Source of the DNA: Opitutaceae bacterium EW11
Lineage (GTDB): Bacteria > Verrucomicrobiota > Verrucomicrobiia > Opitutales > Opitutaceae
Reading direction: 5' to 3'
NCBI GenBank assembly: GCA_003054665.1
Contig: QAYY01000001.1
Coordinates: 62,001-126,000 of the forward strand
DNA length: 64,000 nucleotides
Shown: in pieces, positions 26,192-35,615 of the stretch
Numbering within the stretch: position 1 is the stretch's first letter
Layout of the letters: every line of letters starts with the position of its first letter
The notes under the pieces: generated by a model
What the model was told of the DNA's origin: nothing
What the model saw: only the letters and a program-made list of their open reading frames with translations
Databases searched by the model: none
Translations under genes and position numbers: made by a program

Positions 26192-28024
26192 TCAGGCGTG
26201 GTACTCCCGCGCCGGCATGCGCAGGGCCTCCGTGTCGTTCTCGATCATGCCCCGGGTCTGTCGTTTCACGAGCGAGGCGTAGTAGCCGTCCAGCTTCATC
26301 AGTTCGCGGTGATTTCCCCGCTCCGCGATCCGGCCGTCCTTCAGCACGATGATCTGGTCGGCGTTGACGACCGTCGACAGGCGATGAGCGATCACGAAGG
26401 TCGTGCGGTCCCGCATCAGCCGCTCGAGCGCTTCCTGCACGAGCCCTTCCGACTCCGCGTCGAGCGAGGAGGTCGCCTCGTCGAGAATGATGATCCGCGG
26501 ATCCTTGATGATCGCGCGGGCAATCGTGAGCCGCTGTCGCTCGCCCACCGACAGCCGGCCGCCGCGCTCGCCGACGATCGTTTCGTAGCCCTCCGGCATG
26601 CGGCAGATGAAATCGTGGGCGTTGGCCGCCCGCGCCGCCGCCTCGACCTGCGCGAGCGTCGCCTCGGGACGTCCGTATGCGATATTGCTCCGCACGGTGT
26701 CGTTGAAAAGCAGCGGATCCTGGAGCACGACGCCGACGTGGCGGCGCACCGAACTCTGACGGAGCGTGCGAAGATCGCGCCCGTCGAGGCGGATCACACC
26801 GACGCCGGGATCGTAGAAACGCATGAGCAGCGCCATCAGCGTGGTCTTGCCCGAACCGCTCGGGCCCACGATCGCGATCGTCTGGCCTGCTTCCGCCTTG
26901 AGCGACACCCCGGCGAGAAGCGGCCGGCCCGTGCCTTCGTAGCGAAACTCCACGTTTTCGAATTCGATTCTTCCTTCGACCGAGGCGACGTCGACCGCAT
27001 CCGGAGCGTCGCCGAGGTGCTCCTGCACATCGAGGATGCGGAAGATTTCGTCGAGCGAAGACGACGCCCGCTCGATCGTCTGGTAAACACCGCTCAGCCC
27101 CTGCACGGGACCGAAAAGCCCGCCGACGTATCCGAGCATCGCCACCAGCGTGCCGACGCTCGTCTGACCGCGGACGACAAAAATCCCCCCGAGGCAGATC
27201 AGGGCGAACCGCGCGAGCATCACGACGAGGTTTCCCGCGGCCCCGTACCCGCTGTCGACGCCCACACCGCGGATCACGAGCTGATTGGCCGCATTCACTT
27301 CTTTGAGGAAGCGCTGCTTCTCGGTGTCCTCCATCACGAAGCTGCGCACGGTGATGATGCCCGACAGGACCTCGTTGAACCGCGAGTAGATCTTGGCCCA
27401 CTGGTCGAGTAGGACTCGCTCGCGGGTCGACTGCTCGGGCGCCGCCACTGCGGCGATGATCGCCGGAATCGGAGCAAACGCCAGGACGAGCAGGGCGAGC
27501 CGCCAGTCCATCTGAAGCATGATCGCGAGCGAGATCACGAGGTAGGTCACCGCCGGCAGGACGTTGAACAAGATCTGGCTCACGGCGTTGATGAATCCCT
27601 GGATGCTGCGATCCAGGCGGGTGAGGATCGCGCCCACGCCCTCCGACCGCTGCATCCGGAGCGGCATCCGGTGGAGCCGTCCCACCGTCGCCTCGAGCAG
27701 TCCGTAATGAATCCCGAGCCGCGTCCGCCAGGTTAGCCAGTTGCAGACGCCGCCGATCGCCTCGCGCGCCAAACCCAGGAGAAGAAGCAGGCCGACGCTC
27801 GCGAGCAGCGCCTCGATCTTTCTCGGCCCGGCGGCCGCGAGCCCGTCGAAGATGTGCTTCAGCACGACCGGCTCGGCCGCGTTCACCGCCGCAAGCACGA
27901 GCGTGAACGCGAGAATCGCGGCAACGGCCCCGCGGTGGGGGCGCGCGAACTCCAGTGCTCGACGCAGTCGGGTTCGATTCGTCGGCGTACTCGGAGCTGA
28001 AATCGATTCGACGGAGGCCACCAT
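26192..28024 (-). CDS. MsbA-like ABC exporter (fused permease and ATPase)
   Basis: A 610-residue half-transporter expected to act as a homodimer. The N-terminal membrane domain (about 20-310) has six helices; the ATPase domain has Walker A VGPSGSGKTTLM, signature LSVGERQRL, Walker B IIILDEATSSLD and the histidine loop FVIAHRLSTV. This architecture is shared by lipid and glycolipid flippases such as MsbA. Inside a glycosyltransferase operon it is the natural exporter of the finished glycoconjugate (inference). The ATG at 28024 was preferred over a GTG at 28054 that adds ten residues. Confidence 0.92.
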   Translation of the reverse strand: MVASVESISAPSTPTNRTRLRRALEFARPHRGAVAAILAFTLVLAAVNAAEPVVLKHIFDGLAAAGPRKIEALLASVGLLLLLGLAREAIGGVCNWLTWRTRLGIHYGLLEATVGRLHRMPLRMQRSEGVGAILTRLDRSIQGFINAVSQILFNVLPAVTYLVISLAIMLQMDWRLALLVLAFAPIPAIIAAVAAPEQSTRERVLLDQWAKIYSRFNEVLSGIITVRSFVMEDTEKQRFLKEVNAANQLVIRGVGVDSGYGAAGNLVVMLARFALICLGGIFVVRGQTSVGTLVAMLGYVGGLFGPVQGLSGVYQTIERASSSLDEIFRILDVQEHLGDAPDAVDVASVEGRIEFENVEFRYEGTGRPLLAGVSLKAEAGQTIAIVGPSGSGKTTLMALLMRFYDPGVGVIRLDGRDLRTLRQSSVRRHVGVVLQDPLLFNDTVRSNIAYGRPEATLAQVEAAARAANAHDFICRMPEGYETIVGERGGRLSVGERQRLTIARAIIKDPRIIILDEATSSLDAESEGLVQEALERLMRDRTTFVIAHRLSTVVNADQIIVLKDGRIAERGNHRELMKLDGYYASLVKRQTRGMIENDTEALRMPAREYHA

Positions 28025-28142
28025 AGCCGCTCGGGGTTCAAGCCAATGCCGCACACAGAGTCGCAGCCCGGAAGACGGGCAAGCCGCGGAGGCAGAAAGG
28101 ACGGCCGGCGGCTGACAAGCGCCGACAGCCGTATCCGGATTC

Positions 28143-28973
28143 CTACTGCGTGGCTGCGCTCGCGGCGCCGGGGATCCGTCCGCAAGCGGACGCCAGCTCC
28201 GCCGGATCGTACGTCCGCGCGTCCGCCGCCGAGCGGCCGGCAGGCTCGCAAACGTAGATTTCGTGAGCCGCTCGCGCCGTAACTCTCAGGCCGCAGGTGC
28301 GCAGCAGGGCGAGAATGGCCGCGTGGTTCGGCGCCCACCAGTTCGTCGGGTCGCTGGCGAGTTCCTTCTCTATGAACGCCATCTTCGGCCAGCCGCCCTG
28401 CAACATCTGTTCCCGCTCGTTGAGGTCGAGATTCTCGGGCGCCGCCGCGTCCTCCTCTCCCGGCAGGGTCAGAGTCTGGAAGACCATCAGCCGGCCGACC
28501 TTCTCCGCCACCATATCCAATCCAAGAAGCGGATACCGGAGGTGGTAGAAAACGCCCAGGAAGAGAACGAGATCAAAGCGCTTGGTCCAGCCTGCAAGGT
28601 CGTAAACTTGCGCCTCCGCCACCGTCACACGGTCGCCCAGCTTGTATTTGTCCACCGCCCATTTCGCCTGGCGGAGAAAGTGCGGATCCTTGTCGATCGC
28701 GGTGACTTTCGCGCCGCGCTTCGCGAGCTCGATGGCGTAGAAGCCCGAGTTGCAGCCGATATCCAGCGCCGACCAGCCGGTGAGGTCCTCAGGCAGGTGG
28801 CGGGCGATGTCCCGCCACTTGAACGCCGGGAAGTCTCCCAGCGGATGATCCGGCGCAGTCTGCGAGCCATCCGGCAGATGGAGGTTGTGAAACCACGGCG
28901 CCAAGGCGGCGGCCTCTTCGGCCAAGCCGGTCCCCGGTCGCGAAGGGCGGGTCATGAAGGCGGCGTCTCCCAT
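28143..28973 (-). CDS. SAM-dependent methyltransferase
   Basis: A 276-residue class I methyltransferase. The SAM-binding motif I is ALDIGCNSGFYAIELAKRG (about 69-87), followed by an acidic residue in VTAID, and LVLFLGVFYHLRYPLLGLD is motif IV-V. The sequence looks like the small-molecule methyltransferase group found near glycosyltransferases (TIGR04290-like); that name is from memory and unverified. It starts 4 bp after the stop of the upstream CgeB-like gene and lies 118 bp before the ABC exporter start. It probably O-methylates a sugar or inositol of the product (inference). Confidence 0.87.
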   Translation of the reverse strand: MGDAAFMTRPSRPGTGLAEEAAALAPWFHNLHLPDGSQTAPDHPLGDFPAFKWRDIARHLPEDLTGWSALDIGCNSGFYAIELAKRGAKVTAIDKDPHFLRQAKWAVDKYKLGDRVTVAEAQVYDLAGWTKRFDLVLFLGVFYHLRYPLLGLDMVAEKVGRLMVFQTLTLPGEEDAAAPENLDLNEREQMLQGGWPKMAFIEKELASDPTNWWAPNHAAILALLRTCGLRVTARAAHEIYVCEPAGRSAADARTYDPAELASACGRIPGAASAATQ

Positions 28974-28977
28974 GGCG

Positions 28978-30075
28978 TCAAACGGGCGCGAGATGCGCGG
29001 TTCGCGGTTCGTGGTTGTGAAGCGCTTCCCGGAGGAAGCCTTCGAGTTCGGCGGCGCGATGCGCCGCGGTGTGCTGGGCGAGCACGCGGTTGCGCGCCGC
29101 CTCGCCGATGGCGCGCCCCCGGGCCGTCGGCAGGTGGTGAAGGTAATCGAGCATCTCGTCCGTGCTCCGCGCCACGAGGATCTCCGAACCGATCTCGAAA
29201 AACGTCTCCAGTCCCGCCCAGGCGTCGCTGACGATGGGAACGCCGCAGGCGGCGGCCTCGAACAGACGCACGCTCGGCGAGTAGCCCGCCGCGATCATGT
29301 CGGCCCGGGTGACGTTCAGCGTGAACCGCTGTTGGTTGTAGAAGCGGCGATGCCCGGCCGGCGGCAGATGGTGCACACGTTCGACGTTTCCCGGCCATCG
29401 GAGATCGTCCGGATATTGGGGTCCCGCGACGACAAAACGCCCCGTCGGCCAAGCCTCCGCCGGCCGGAAGAGGAACTTGTCGAGCGACGGCTGCCGGTCC
29501 GTGCTGTAGGTGCCGATGTATCCGAGATCCCACTTCACCGGGACGTTTTCGGGGTGATAGGCCTTGGGATCGACGGCGCAATAGAGCGGGCGCGCCATCG
29601 GCGAACCGAAGTCGCGCTCGAGCCGCTGGAGCGTCGGCCCGCCCGTGAACGAGAGATAAAGCGGGTAACGGCGGATCAGCCCCCGGGTCACGTAATCGCA
29701 GTCGTCACGGCGCAGCCGCGACAGCGTCACCGGGGTATCGATGTCGTAGAACACAGCGAGGCCCTGCGCCGTGGCCAGGACCCACTCTCCGACCGCGGCT
29801 CCGTCCGGCACATACGAGCCGACGATCACGGCATCGGCCCGGCGGACGTCTTCCGCATGGCGCCGTTTCAGTTCCTCCAGCGAACCGTAGAGCGCGATTT
29901 CGGCGTACGGCAGCTTCGGCGCGTCGCGGTTCTCGGCGTACCAGGGAACGTCCCTCTCGAGAAACAGGAGCGCGTGGCCGCGTCCCGCGAGTTCCCGCAG
30001 CAGAGCCCGGTAGGTCGTCGCGTGGCCGTTGCCCCACGAGGAGGTGATCGAGAGTCCGAGGACGACGATTCTCAT
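28978..30075 (-). CDS. CgeB-like glycosyltransferase
   Basis: A 365-residue GT-B enzyme starting MRIVVLGLSITSSWGNGHAT, nearly the same N-terminus as the first gene of the plus arm. The donor-binding half has LNVTRADMIAAGYSPSVRLF and EAAACGVPIVSDAWAGLE, again matching that gene, so the two are paralogues placed in opposite arms. The start overlaps the preceding stop in an ATGA junction. Substrates are unknown. Confidence 0.87.
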   Translation of the reverse strand: MRIVVLGLSITSSWGNGHATTYRALLRELAGRGHALLFLERDVPWYAENRDAPKLPYAEIALYGSLEELKRRHAEDVRRADAVIVGSYVPDGAAVGEWVLATAQGLAVFYDIDTPVTLSRLRRDDCDYVTRGLIRRYPLYLSFTGGPTLQRLERDFGSPMARPLYCAVDPKAYHPENVPVKWDLGYIGTYSTDRQPSLDKFLFRPAEAWPTGRFVVAGPQYPDDLRWPGNVERVHHLPPAGHRRFYNQQRFTLNVTRADMIAAGYSPSVRLFEAAACGVPIVSDAWAGLETFFEIGSEILVARSTDEMLDYLHHLPTARGRAIGEAARNRVLAQHTAAHRAAELEGFLREALHNHEPRTAHLAPV

Positions 30076-31193
30076 GAGGATACCGGCGCGGCCTCCAGGG
30101 CGGTCCGCGCATCACCGCGCCCCTCGAGGAGTTGTTCGAGCTGCTCCACCCGTCGCGCATACGTGTGCTCCGCCAGGATGCGCCGAAGCGCCGCCTGGCC
30201 GATTTCGCGCGCCCTCGCCGGATTCAGTTCGGAGAGATGTCGGACGACGTCTTCGGCGTTGCGCGCCACCAGCACTTCGCGGCCGGGCTCCAGAAACATC
30301 TCGATGCCCTCCCACTCGTCCGTGATGAGGCACGCGCCGGCTCCGGCGGCCTCGAACACGCGCGTCGGTGGAGAAAACCCGTAACGCGCCATGCTCTCGC
30401 GGTTGATGTTGAGCACGGCGGTCGGCGTGCAGTTGAACGCGTTGTGGTCCCGAGTGTAGACGTGGCCCACGTAGCGCACGTTCGGCGTCTGCGGTTTGTC
30501 GAGCCAGCCGCTGCCGCCGAGGAGGAAGGTCCGCTTCGGCAAAAGCGCGGCCGTTCGGAGAAAAAACTCCTCCACGCGCTTCTCCCGGTCTGGGAGCCGG
30601 TTGCCGAGAAAACCCACGTCCGCCTGGAATCGCGGCTCGGGCGCGACGGGAAAATGCGTGTGCGGATCGAGTGCGTTGTAGATGGGAACGCAGTCGCGCG
30701 CTCCGAGCTCGCGATACGCCCGCACGACGGGATCTCCGCCGCCGTACGTGAGCACGAGGTCGAAACGCGGGATGAGCGGGCGAAACGCGTCGAGCAGATG
30801 ATGCATCACGCGATCCAGCGTCGCGGGGGCGTCGACGTCCCAGAAAACGACCGACGTTGAGGGTCCCTGCAGCTCTAGCACCGCCTGCTCGAGCAGTTCG
30901 TCGAACACGCCCACGCCGCTGGCCTTGATCACGAGATCGGCCCCGCGCGCCTGCCTCACGGTGGCGAGGACTCCGTCCGCGTTCTCGGCGGAATAGACCA
31001 CGACCCGCGCCCAGCTCGGATCGGGGATGTCGCGGTTCTGCTGACGTCCGTAGGCGTCGGGCTCATAAAACGTGATGCGGTGCCCGCGCTCGGAGAGCGC
31101 TCGCACGACGCCGCGATAGTACGTCGCCGCCCCGTTCCAGTAGGCGGAGACGAGGCTCGAACCGAAGAAGGCGATTTCCAGTGGGGTTTTCAC
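30072..31193 (-). CDS. CgeB-like glycosyltransferase
   Basis: A 373-residue member of the same CgeB-like group, more divergent than its neighbours. The N-terminus reads IAFFGSSLVSAYWNGAATYY and the donor half LNINRESMARYGFSPPTRVF followed by EAAGAGACLITDEWEGIEMF. It begins with GTG at 31193, 21 bp after the upstream glycosyltransferase, and overlaps the downstream one by 4 bp. Three such genes in a row suggest stepwise addition of similar sugars (inference). Confidence 0.86.
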   Translation of the reverse strand: MKTPLEIAFFGSSLVSAYWNGAATYYRGVVRALSERGHRITFYEPDAYGRQQNRDIPDPSWARVVVYSAENADGVLATVRQARGADLVIKASGVGVFDELLEQAVLELQGPSTSVVFWDVDAPATLDRVMHHLLDAFRPLIPRFDLVLTYGGGDPVVRAYRELGARDCVPIYNALDPHTHFPVAPEPRFQADVGFLGNRLPDREKRVEEFFLRTAALLPKRTFLLGGSGWLDKPQTPNVRYVGHVYTRDHNAFNCTPTAVLNINRESMARYGFSPPTRVFEAAGAGACLITDEWEGIEMFLEPGREVLVARNAEDVVRHLSELNPARAREIGQAALRRILAEHTYARRVEQLEQLLEGRGDARTALEAAPVSS

Positions 31194-31214
31194 GGTTGGG
31201 TGGATTGCTGAAAG

Positions 31215-32396
31215 TCACGGAGTCGCGAGCGCGTCGGCCGAGGAGCTGGAGTCGTCGGCAGGGGCGTCGTTTTCGAACGTGTCGCCGCGGATTTCGGCGT
31301 AGATCCGGCCGAGCTCGTCCACCCGATGCGCGCAGGTGTGGCGGTTCCGGATACACTCCAGGCCGTGCCGCGCCAAAGACCGGAGCCGTCCGCGATCGGA
31401 AACCAGCTCGCGGAGGAGCCGGGTCATCTCCGCACCGTCGCGCGCGACGAGAAAATCGGCTCCCGGTTCGAAAAGACGCTCCGTGTCGTGCCACGGCGAA
31501 CACACGAGCGGAATGCCGCAGGCGAGCGCCTCGAATGGCCTGATGGTGGGAATGCCTCGAAGCGCCTGCACATACGGGCGCCGCGGGACGTGGACGGTGA
31601 CCTTGAAACGCGCGAAAACCTCGGGCGCCTCGAAATTCGGCAGCCATCCTGCGTATTCGATTCCGGCGTCGGCGAGCTCCGCCCGGGCGGACTCGGGATA
31701 ACGCACGCCGTAAACCCGCGTTTTCAAGCCCAGCGTCCTCGCCGGCTGGATGAGGAACTCGCGCAGCTCCTCCGTCCGTTCCTCGTCGCCCCAATTCCCG
31801 ATCCACACCAGGTCGCCGTCGGCCGCGCGGCTGGCGCCATCCGGAACGAGGATGGAGCCCGGACGCGGATAAAACACCCGCGTGTCGGCGGCCTCGTGCC
31901 AGGTCCAGGCGCGGCGCGCGATACCTTCGGAAAGATACAGCTTCCGCAGCACCTCGCCGTAGGCCAGCACGCCGTCGTAGTGCCGGAGATCGTACGCCCG
32001 CATCGCCCCGGGGTCCGTGACGAGCCGGTGGTGCGTATCGTGAAACAAAAGGACGAAATCGCTCGAGGCACGCAGTTCGCCCACGCGCCGGACCAGTTCG
32101 GGGGCGCTCCACTCATGGACGAGGACGAGGTCCGCACCGTCGAGCGCCCCTGCGAGGTCGAAGTCGCCAAGATCGTACGCCACGCTCTCCAGCCCGGGGT
32201 ATGCCCGCCGGAAACGACGGAGGGGCTCCTCGCCGTGTTCTCGGCGCAGGTTCTCCAGGCTCCACGAGTCCCTCGGCTCGAAGACCACGACGTCGTGCCC
32301 TCGCCCCTTCAGCTCCGAGACGACGCCGCGAAGGAAATGCGCGTTGCCGTGGTTCCAGTCCGAGAGGAGCGAGTGATAGAAGAGCCGGACGTTCAT
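31215..32396 (-). CDS. CgeB-like glycosyltransferase
   Basis: A 393-residue CgeB-like enzyme. The N-terminal half begins MNVRLFYHSLLSDWNHGNAH and the donor half carries VHVPRRPYVQALRGIPTIRP with FEALACGIPLVCSPWHD. The ATG at 32396 overlaps the stop of the upstream GT4 gene by 4 bp; the open frame beyond it is antisense-type shadow. A serine- and acid-rich tail (DDSSSSAD) ends the protein. Donor and acceptor are unknown. Confidence 0.87.
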   Translation of the reverse strand: MNVRLFYHSLLSDWNHGNAHFLRGVVSELKGRGHDVVVFEPRDSWSLENLRREHGEEPLRRFRRAYPGLESVAYDLGDFDLAGALDGADLVLVHEWSAPELVRRVGELRASSDFVLLFHDTHHRLVTDPGAMRAYDLRHYDGVLAYGEVLRKLYLSEGIARRAWTWHEAADTRVFYPRPGSILVPDGASRAADGDLVWIGNWGDEERTEELREFLIQPARTLGLKTRVYGVRYPESARAELADAGIEYAGWLPNFEAPEVFARFKVTVHVPRRPYVQALRGIPTIRPFEALACGIPLVCSPWHDTERLFEPGADFLVARDGAEMTRLLRELVSDRGRLRSLARHGLECIRNRHTCAHRVDELGRIYAEIRGDTFENDAPADDSSSSADALATP

Positions 32397-33526
32397 GAGA
32401 GCAAAGTGGCGGTTTCGGGCAAAGACGGCCCGCCGGCACGCGTCCCGCCGCAGAGGCAGGCATAGGTGTCGAGATACGAGCGCGTCATCCGCTCGTTCGT
32501 GAAACGTTCCGCGCGCATTCGGGCCGCGTCCGCGTAGTGCCTCTGCAGCGACGGGTCGTCGATCAGGCTCTTCAAGGCACGGTGCAGCTCCCACGAGTCC
32601 CCCGGTGCGACGAAGACGGCGGAATCGCCCCAGACTTCGCGCAGGCTCGGAATGTCGCCCAGGACGAGCGCGCAGCCGCACTGCGCCGCCTCCAGCGCGG
32701 AAAGGCCAAACGGTTCGTAATGCGCGGGCAGCGCGTAGATCGAAGCGCGACGGCAGAGCCGCACCGCCTCGTCGGCGTACTGGTACCCGAGGAACCTCAC
32801 GTTGGGCGGTTCGACGGAGGTGCCGTCCGGCCCCCGCGCATCCCCCGCGACAAACACCGGCCACGGCAGGCCTTTGGCGGCTTCGGCCAGGGTCAACACA
32901 CCCTTCGCCTCGTCCCAGAGCCGGCCGAGGCTGAGGATCATCGGTTCCTTCGCCGAGCGGTGCGATCTCGGAAGGGTGCGGGCGTTGGGGACGATCCGCC
33001 AGTGCGCTAGAGGACCGTAAAACTGCTGGAGCTGGTTCAGCATCCACGAGGTGGGAGCCAAGACCATATCCGCCGCCCGAATACCCGTGCGGACCCGCTG
33101 CCGGTAGGAGTCCCAGGATTCGGGCGCGTCTTCTCCCTTCACGGCTCGCCACCAGGAGAGCACGCAGGAATGACCGACGACCAGCGCCGGCACGGTCCAG
33201 GGCAGCGCCGCGTGGGCGTAGCCGTTGAGATGAACGACATCGGGGTGGTGGCGCTGCTCGAGTTCGAGCAGCCAGTCCCCCGCCCGGTCGACGTCGTCCC
33301 ACGGGTCTTCCATCCATTCGAGCGCGAAGCCGCTCTCTTCCAGGACGACGTTGCGCAATCCTGCCAGGGCCCGACGCTGGTCGGTACGGAGCGGAGCGCC
33401 CATCGTGGCGAGGACCACCTGCACGTCGCGCTCGCCGAGGCCGCGGCAGAGTTCCACCGCGTAGGTCCAGACTCCGCCCACGGTGTCCGCGCTCATCAGC
33501 ACCCGATTGATCTCCGGCAGTTTCAT
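32393..33526 (-). CDS. Glycosyltransferase family 4
   Basis: A 377-residue retaining GT4 enzyme. It starts with the family-like VLMSADTVGGVWTYAVELCR, has VVHLNGYAHAALPW in the N-terminal domain, and ends the donor site with HYEPFGLSALEAAQCGCALV, the E(x)7E motif. It overlaps the upstream oxidoreductase and the downstream CgeB-like gene by 4 bp each, so it lies inside a tightly coupled operon. It is the first of four consecutive glycosyltransferases in this arm. Confidence 0.9.
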   Translation of the reverse strand: MKLPEINRVLMSADTVGGVWTYAVELCRGLGERDVQVVLATMGAPLRTDQRRALAGLRNVVLEESGFALEWMEDPWDDVDRAGDWLLELEQRHHPDVVHLNGYAHAALPWTVPALVVGHSCVLSWWRAVKGEDAPESWDSYRQRVRTGIRAADMVLAPTSWMLNQLQQFYGPLAHWRIVPNARTLPRSHRSAKEPMILSLGRLWDEAKGVLTLAEAAKGLPWPVFVAGDARGPDGTSVEPPNVRFLGYQYADEAVRLCRRASIYALPAHYEPFGLSALEAAQCGCALVLGDIPSLREVWGDSAVFVAPGDSWELHRALKSLIDDPSLQRHYADAARMRAERFTNERMTRSYLDTYACLCGGTRAGGPSLPETATLLS

Positions 33527-34566
33527 GGCGCGCGTCCGTAAAGGCGGTCGAGAGTGCGCGCGACGGTGACCAGGTGTTCAATCTCCGGGTCGAAGGCGCG
33601 AGAGATCGTCAACCGACGGGCCCAATCGACCGCGGCCCGGCCGCCCCAGGCATCCGGCGGCTGCACCAGCACCCGGCGCGAGCGGTCCGGGAGAAAATGC
33701 TCCGCGATGAACTCGTAGAAGGAGCCGTTCAGGTTGCGGAAGGAGGCCCCGCCTTCCGTGCCGTAGAACGAAATCTCGATCCGGGCGTCGCAGCCGGCGG
33801 CGAGTTTCCACGAGCAGGCGAGCTGGACCGGTGCCCCCGTCGAAAGCTGAAGCAGCCCGGCGGCATAATCCTCCACTCCGGGATTCGAGAGCCCCCACGG
33901 GCGGCCCCGGCTGGTCAACACTCCGGCCGATGCCTCCACTCCGGGAAAGCCCAGGCACCAGAGCACTGCATCGACCAGATGGATACCGAGGTCGAGCAGG
34001 CAGCCTCCTCCGGCCAGGGCGGCGTCGTAGAACCACGTCTTGTCCGGACCGTACGCGTTGTGAAAAACGGCTTCCACCGCGTAGAGGTCTCCCAGCGCGC
34101 CGGACTGCACGAGTTCGCGCACGGCCTGGAGCGCGGTCGTGTGCCGGTAGGAAAGATCGACGCCCAGCAGCCTGTCCGCGGAACGCGCCGCGTTGATCAC
34201 GTCGAGCGTCTCGTCGCCGGTCCTGGCGAGCGGCTTCTGACAGAACACCGCCCGCCCTCGTTCGAGCGCGGCGACGCACTGCTGCGCGTGCAGCGCGCTC
34301 GGCGTCGCGATGACCACGCCGTCGAGATCGAGCGAGAGCAGTTCGTCGAAGCCCGGGCAGCGCACCGCCTCGGGCGCATGCTCGGCGGCCTTGGCCAGGG
34401 CTTCGGGACTGGGATCGCTGATGGCGGCGATTTCGGCGAGGCCGCTGAGTGCCACCGCTTCCAGGCGGCTGCGGCCGATCCAGCCCACGCCTGCAAAGCC
34501 AAGCCTCGGCGTTCCGGCGCGCGGCGTCCGCGTCTGTGAGAGGGCGAGTGTCTCCGCTTCAGTCAT
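33523..34566 (-). CDS. Gfo/Idh/MocA-family oxidoreductase
   Basis: A 347-residue NAD(P)-dependent dehydrogenase. The Rossmann motif GFAGVGWIGRSR lies at 23-34, the catalytic-lysine region is FCQKPLAR, and the C-terminal domain contains GGGCLLDLGIHLVDAV with the usual Asp and His. The family acts on inositols, sugars and their derivatives; the presence of ino1 in the same locus makes an inositol or NDP-sugar substrate attractive but unproven. It overlaps the upstream alcohol dehydrogenase by 8 bp. Confidence 0.88.
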   Translation of the reverse strand: MTEAETLALSQTRTPRAGTPRLGFAGVGWIGRSRLEAVALSGLAEIAAISDPSPEALAKAAEHAPEAVRCPGFDELLSLDLDGVVIATPSALHAQQCVAALERGRAVFCQKPLARTGDETLDVINAARSADRLLGVDLSYRHTTALQAVRELVQSGALGDLYAVEAVFHNAYGPDKTWFYDAALAGGGCLLDLGIHLVDAVLWCLGFPGVEASAGVLTSRGRPWGLSNPGVEDYAAGLLQLSTGAPVQLACSWKLAAGCDARIEISFYGTEGGASFRNLNGSFYEFIAEHFLPDRSRRVLVQPPDAWGGRAAVDWARRLTISRAFDPEIEHLVTVARTLDRLYGRAP

Positions 34567-35524
34567 ACATCACCACCGATTTGAGGAAGCTGCCGGAGCG
34601 GTCGCTCATCGCATCGAGGGCCCGCGGCAGATCGTCGAGGCCGAACCGGTGCGTGTAGAGTGGCGTCGGATCCAGCGTGCCCGCGGCCACCGCCTCCGCG
34701 GCGGCGCGGATGCCTTCCACGTAAACGCGCGGATCGCGTTCGTGGGCGTTTATCACGTCGAGCCCGCGCCAGTTCCAGAGCTGCATGTTCACCTGCCTCG
34801 GTCCGTCCTGATGGTAGCCGGCCACGACGAGACGTCCGCGCTCGGCCGTCAGTTCTCCCGCGAGATCCAGCGGCTGTTGTTGCCCCGTTGCCTCGATCAC
34901 CCGTTCGCACCCCGCGCCGCCGGTGAGTTCGAGCACCGCCCCGATGCAGCGCGCCGGGTCGTCCATCGCGATCGTTTCGGCCGCTCCCATCCGCCGCGCG
35001 ATCTCGAGGGCGAACGGGCGGCGGGAAAGGGCGACAACCCGGGCGCCGGCTGACGCCGCGAGGCTCACGAGAAGCGCACCAAGAAAACCGATGCCGACGA
35101 TCGCGACCGTCTGGCCCCGGGAAATCTCGGAACGACGAAACACGTTCATCGCGCAGCCGAGCGCTTCGCCGGGGAACGGCCGGCCGCGCAGCGCCTCGGG
35201 CAAGCGCACGAGGTGGTCGCTCTCCGCCACGTCGTATTCGGCAAAGGCGTTGTAGGAAAGGAGTGCCACGCGATCGCCCTCGCGGACCGTCGACACCGAC
35301 GCGCCTACGGCGTCCACGACGCCCCACCCCTCGTGCCCGGGGGCCCCCGCCGCGAGCGGATAGGTGAACCACGGACGGCCTTCCCACACCGGGAGGTTCG
35401 ATCCGCACACGCCGCAGCCTTCCAGGCGCACGCGCACCCGGGTGGGCGCAAGCTCGGGCAAGGCTGCGCGCTGAAACGCGACGGAGCGCGGAGCGGTCAA
35501 GACGGCGGCTCGGTGGGTCCTCAT
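34559..35524 (-). CDS. Zinc-type (MDR) alcohol dehydrogenase
   Basis: A 321-residue medium-chain dehydrogenase. The catalytic-zinc region has GCGVCGSNLPVW (about 36-47) and GHEGWG (about 63-68), and the cofactor site is VAIVGIGFLGALL. The four-cysteine structural zinc lobe of classical alcohol dehydrogenases is absent. Such enzymes oxidise polyols and sugars. It probably acts with the adjacent Gfo/Idh/MocA enzyme on the same intermediate, as the two coding regions overlap; this is inference. A 91-bp gap precedes it, so a new promoter may exist there. Confidence 0.86.
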   Translation of the reverse strand: MRTHRAAVLTAPRSVAFQRAALPELAPTRVRVRLEGCGVCGSNLPVWEGRPWFTYPLAAGAPGHEGWGVVDAVGASVSTVREGDRVALLSYNAFAEYDVAESDHLVRLPEALRGRPFPGEALGCAMNVFRRSEISRGQTVAIVGIGFLGALLVSLAASAGARVVALSRRPFALEIARRMGAAETIAMDDPARCIGAVLELTGGAGCERVIEATGQQQPLDLAGELTAERGRLVVAGYHQDGPRQVNMQLWNWRGLDVINAHERDPRVYVEGIRAAAEAVAAGTLDPTPLYTHRFGLDDLPRALDAMSDRSGSFLKSVVMYD

Positions 35525-35615
35525 GTTCGGCCGGGAAATCTCCCCTGGATTCGCGGCCGCGCCCCGGACAGCGCCGGATGGGTGCAGTTCGTGCGGGAAA
35601 TCCTGGTTTGAGGCA

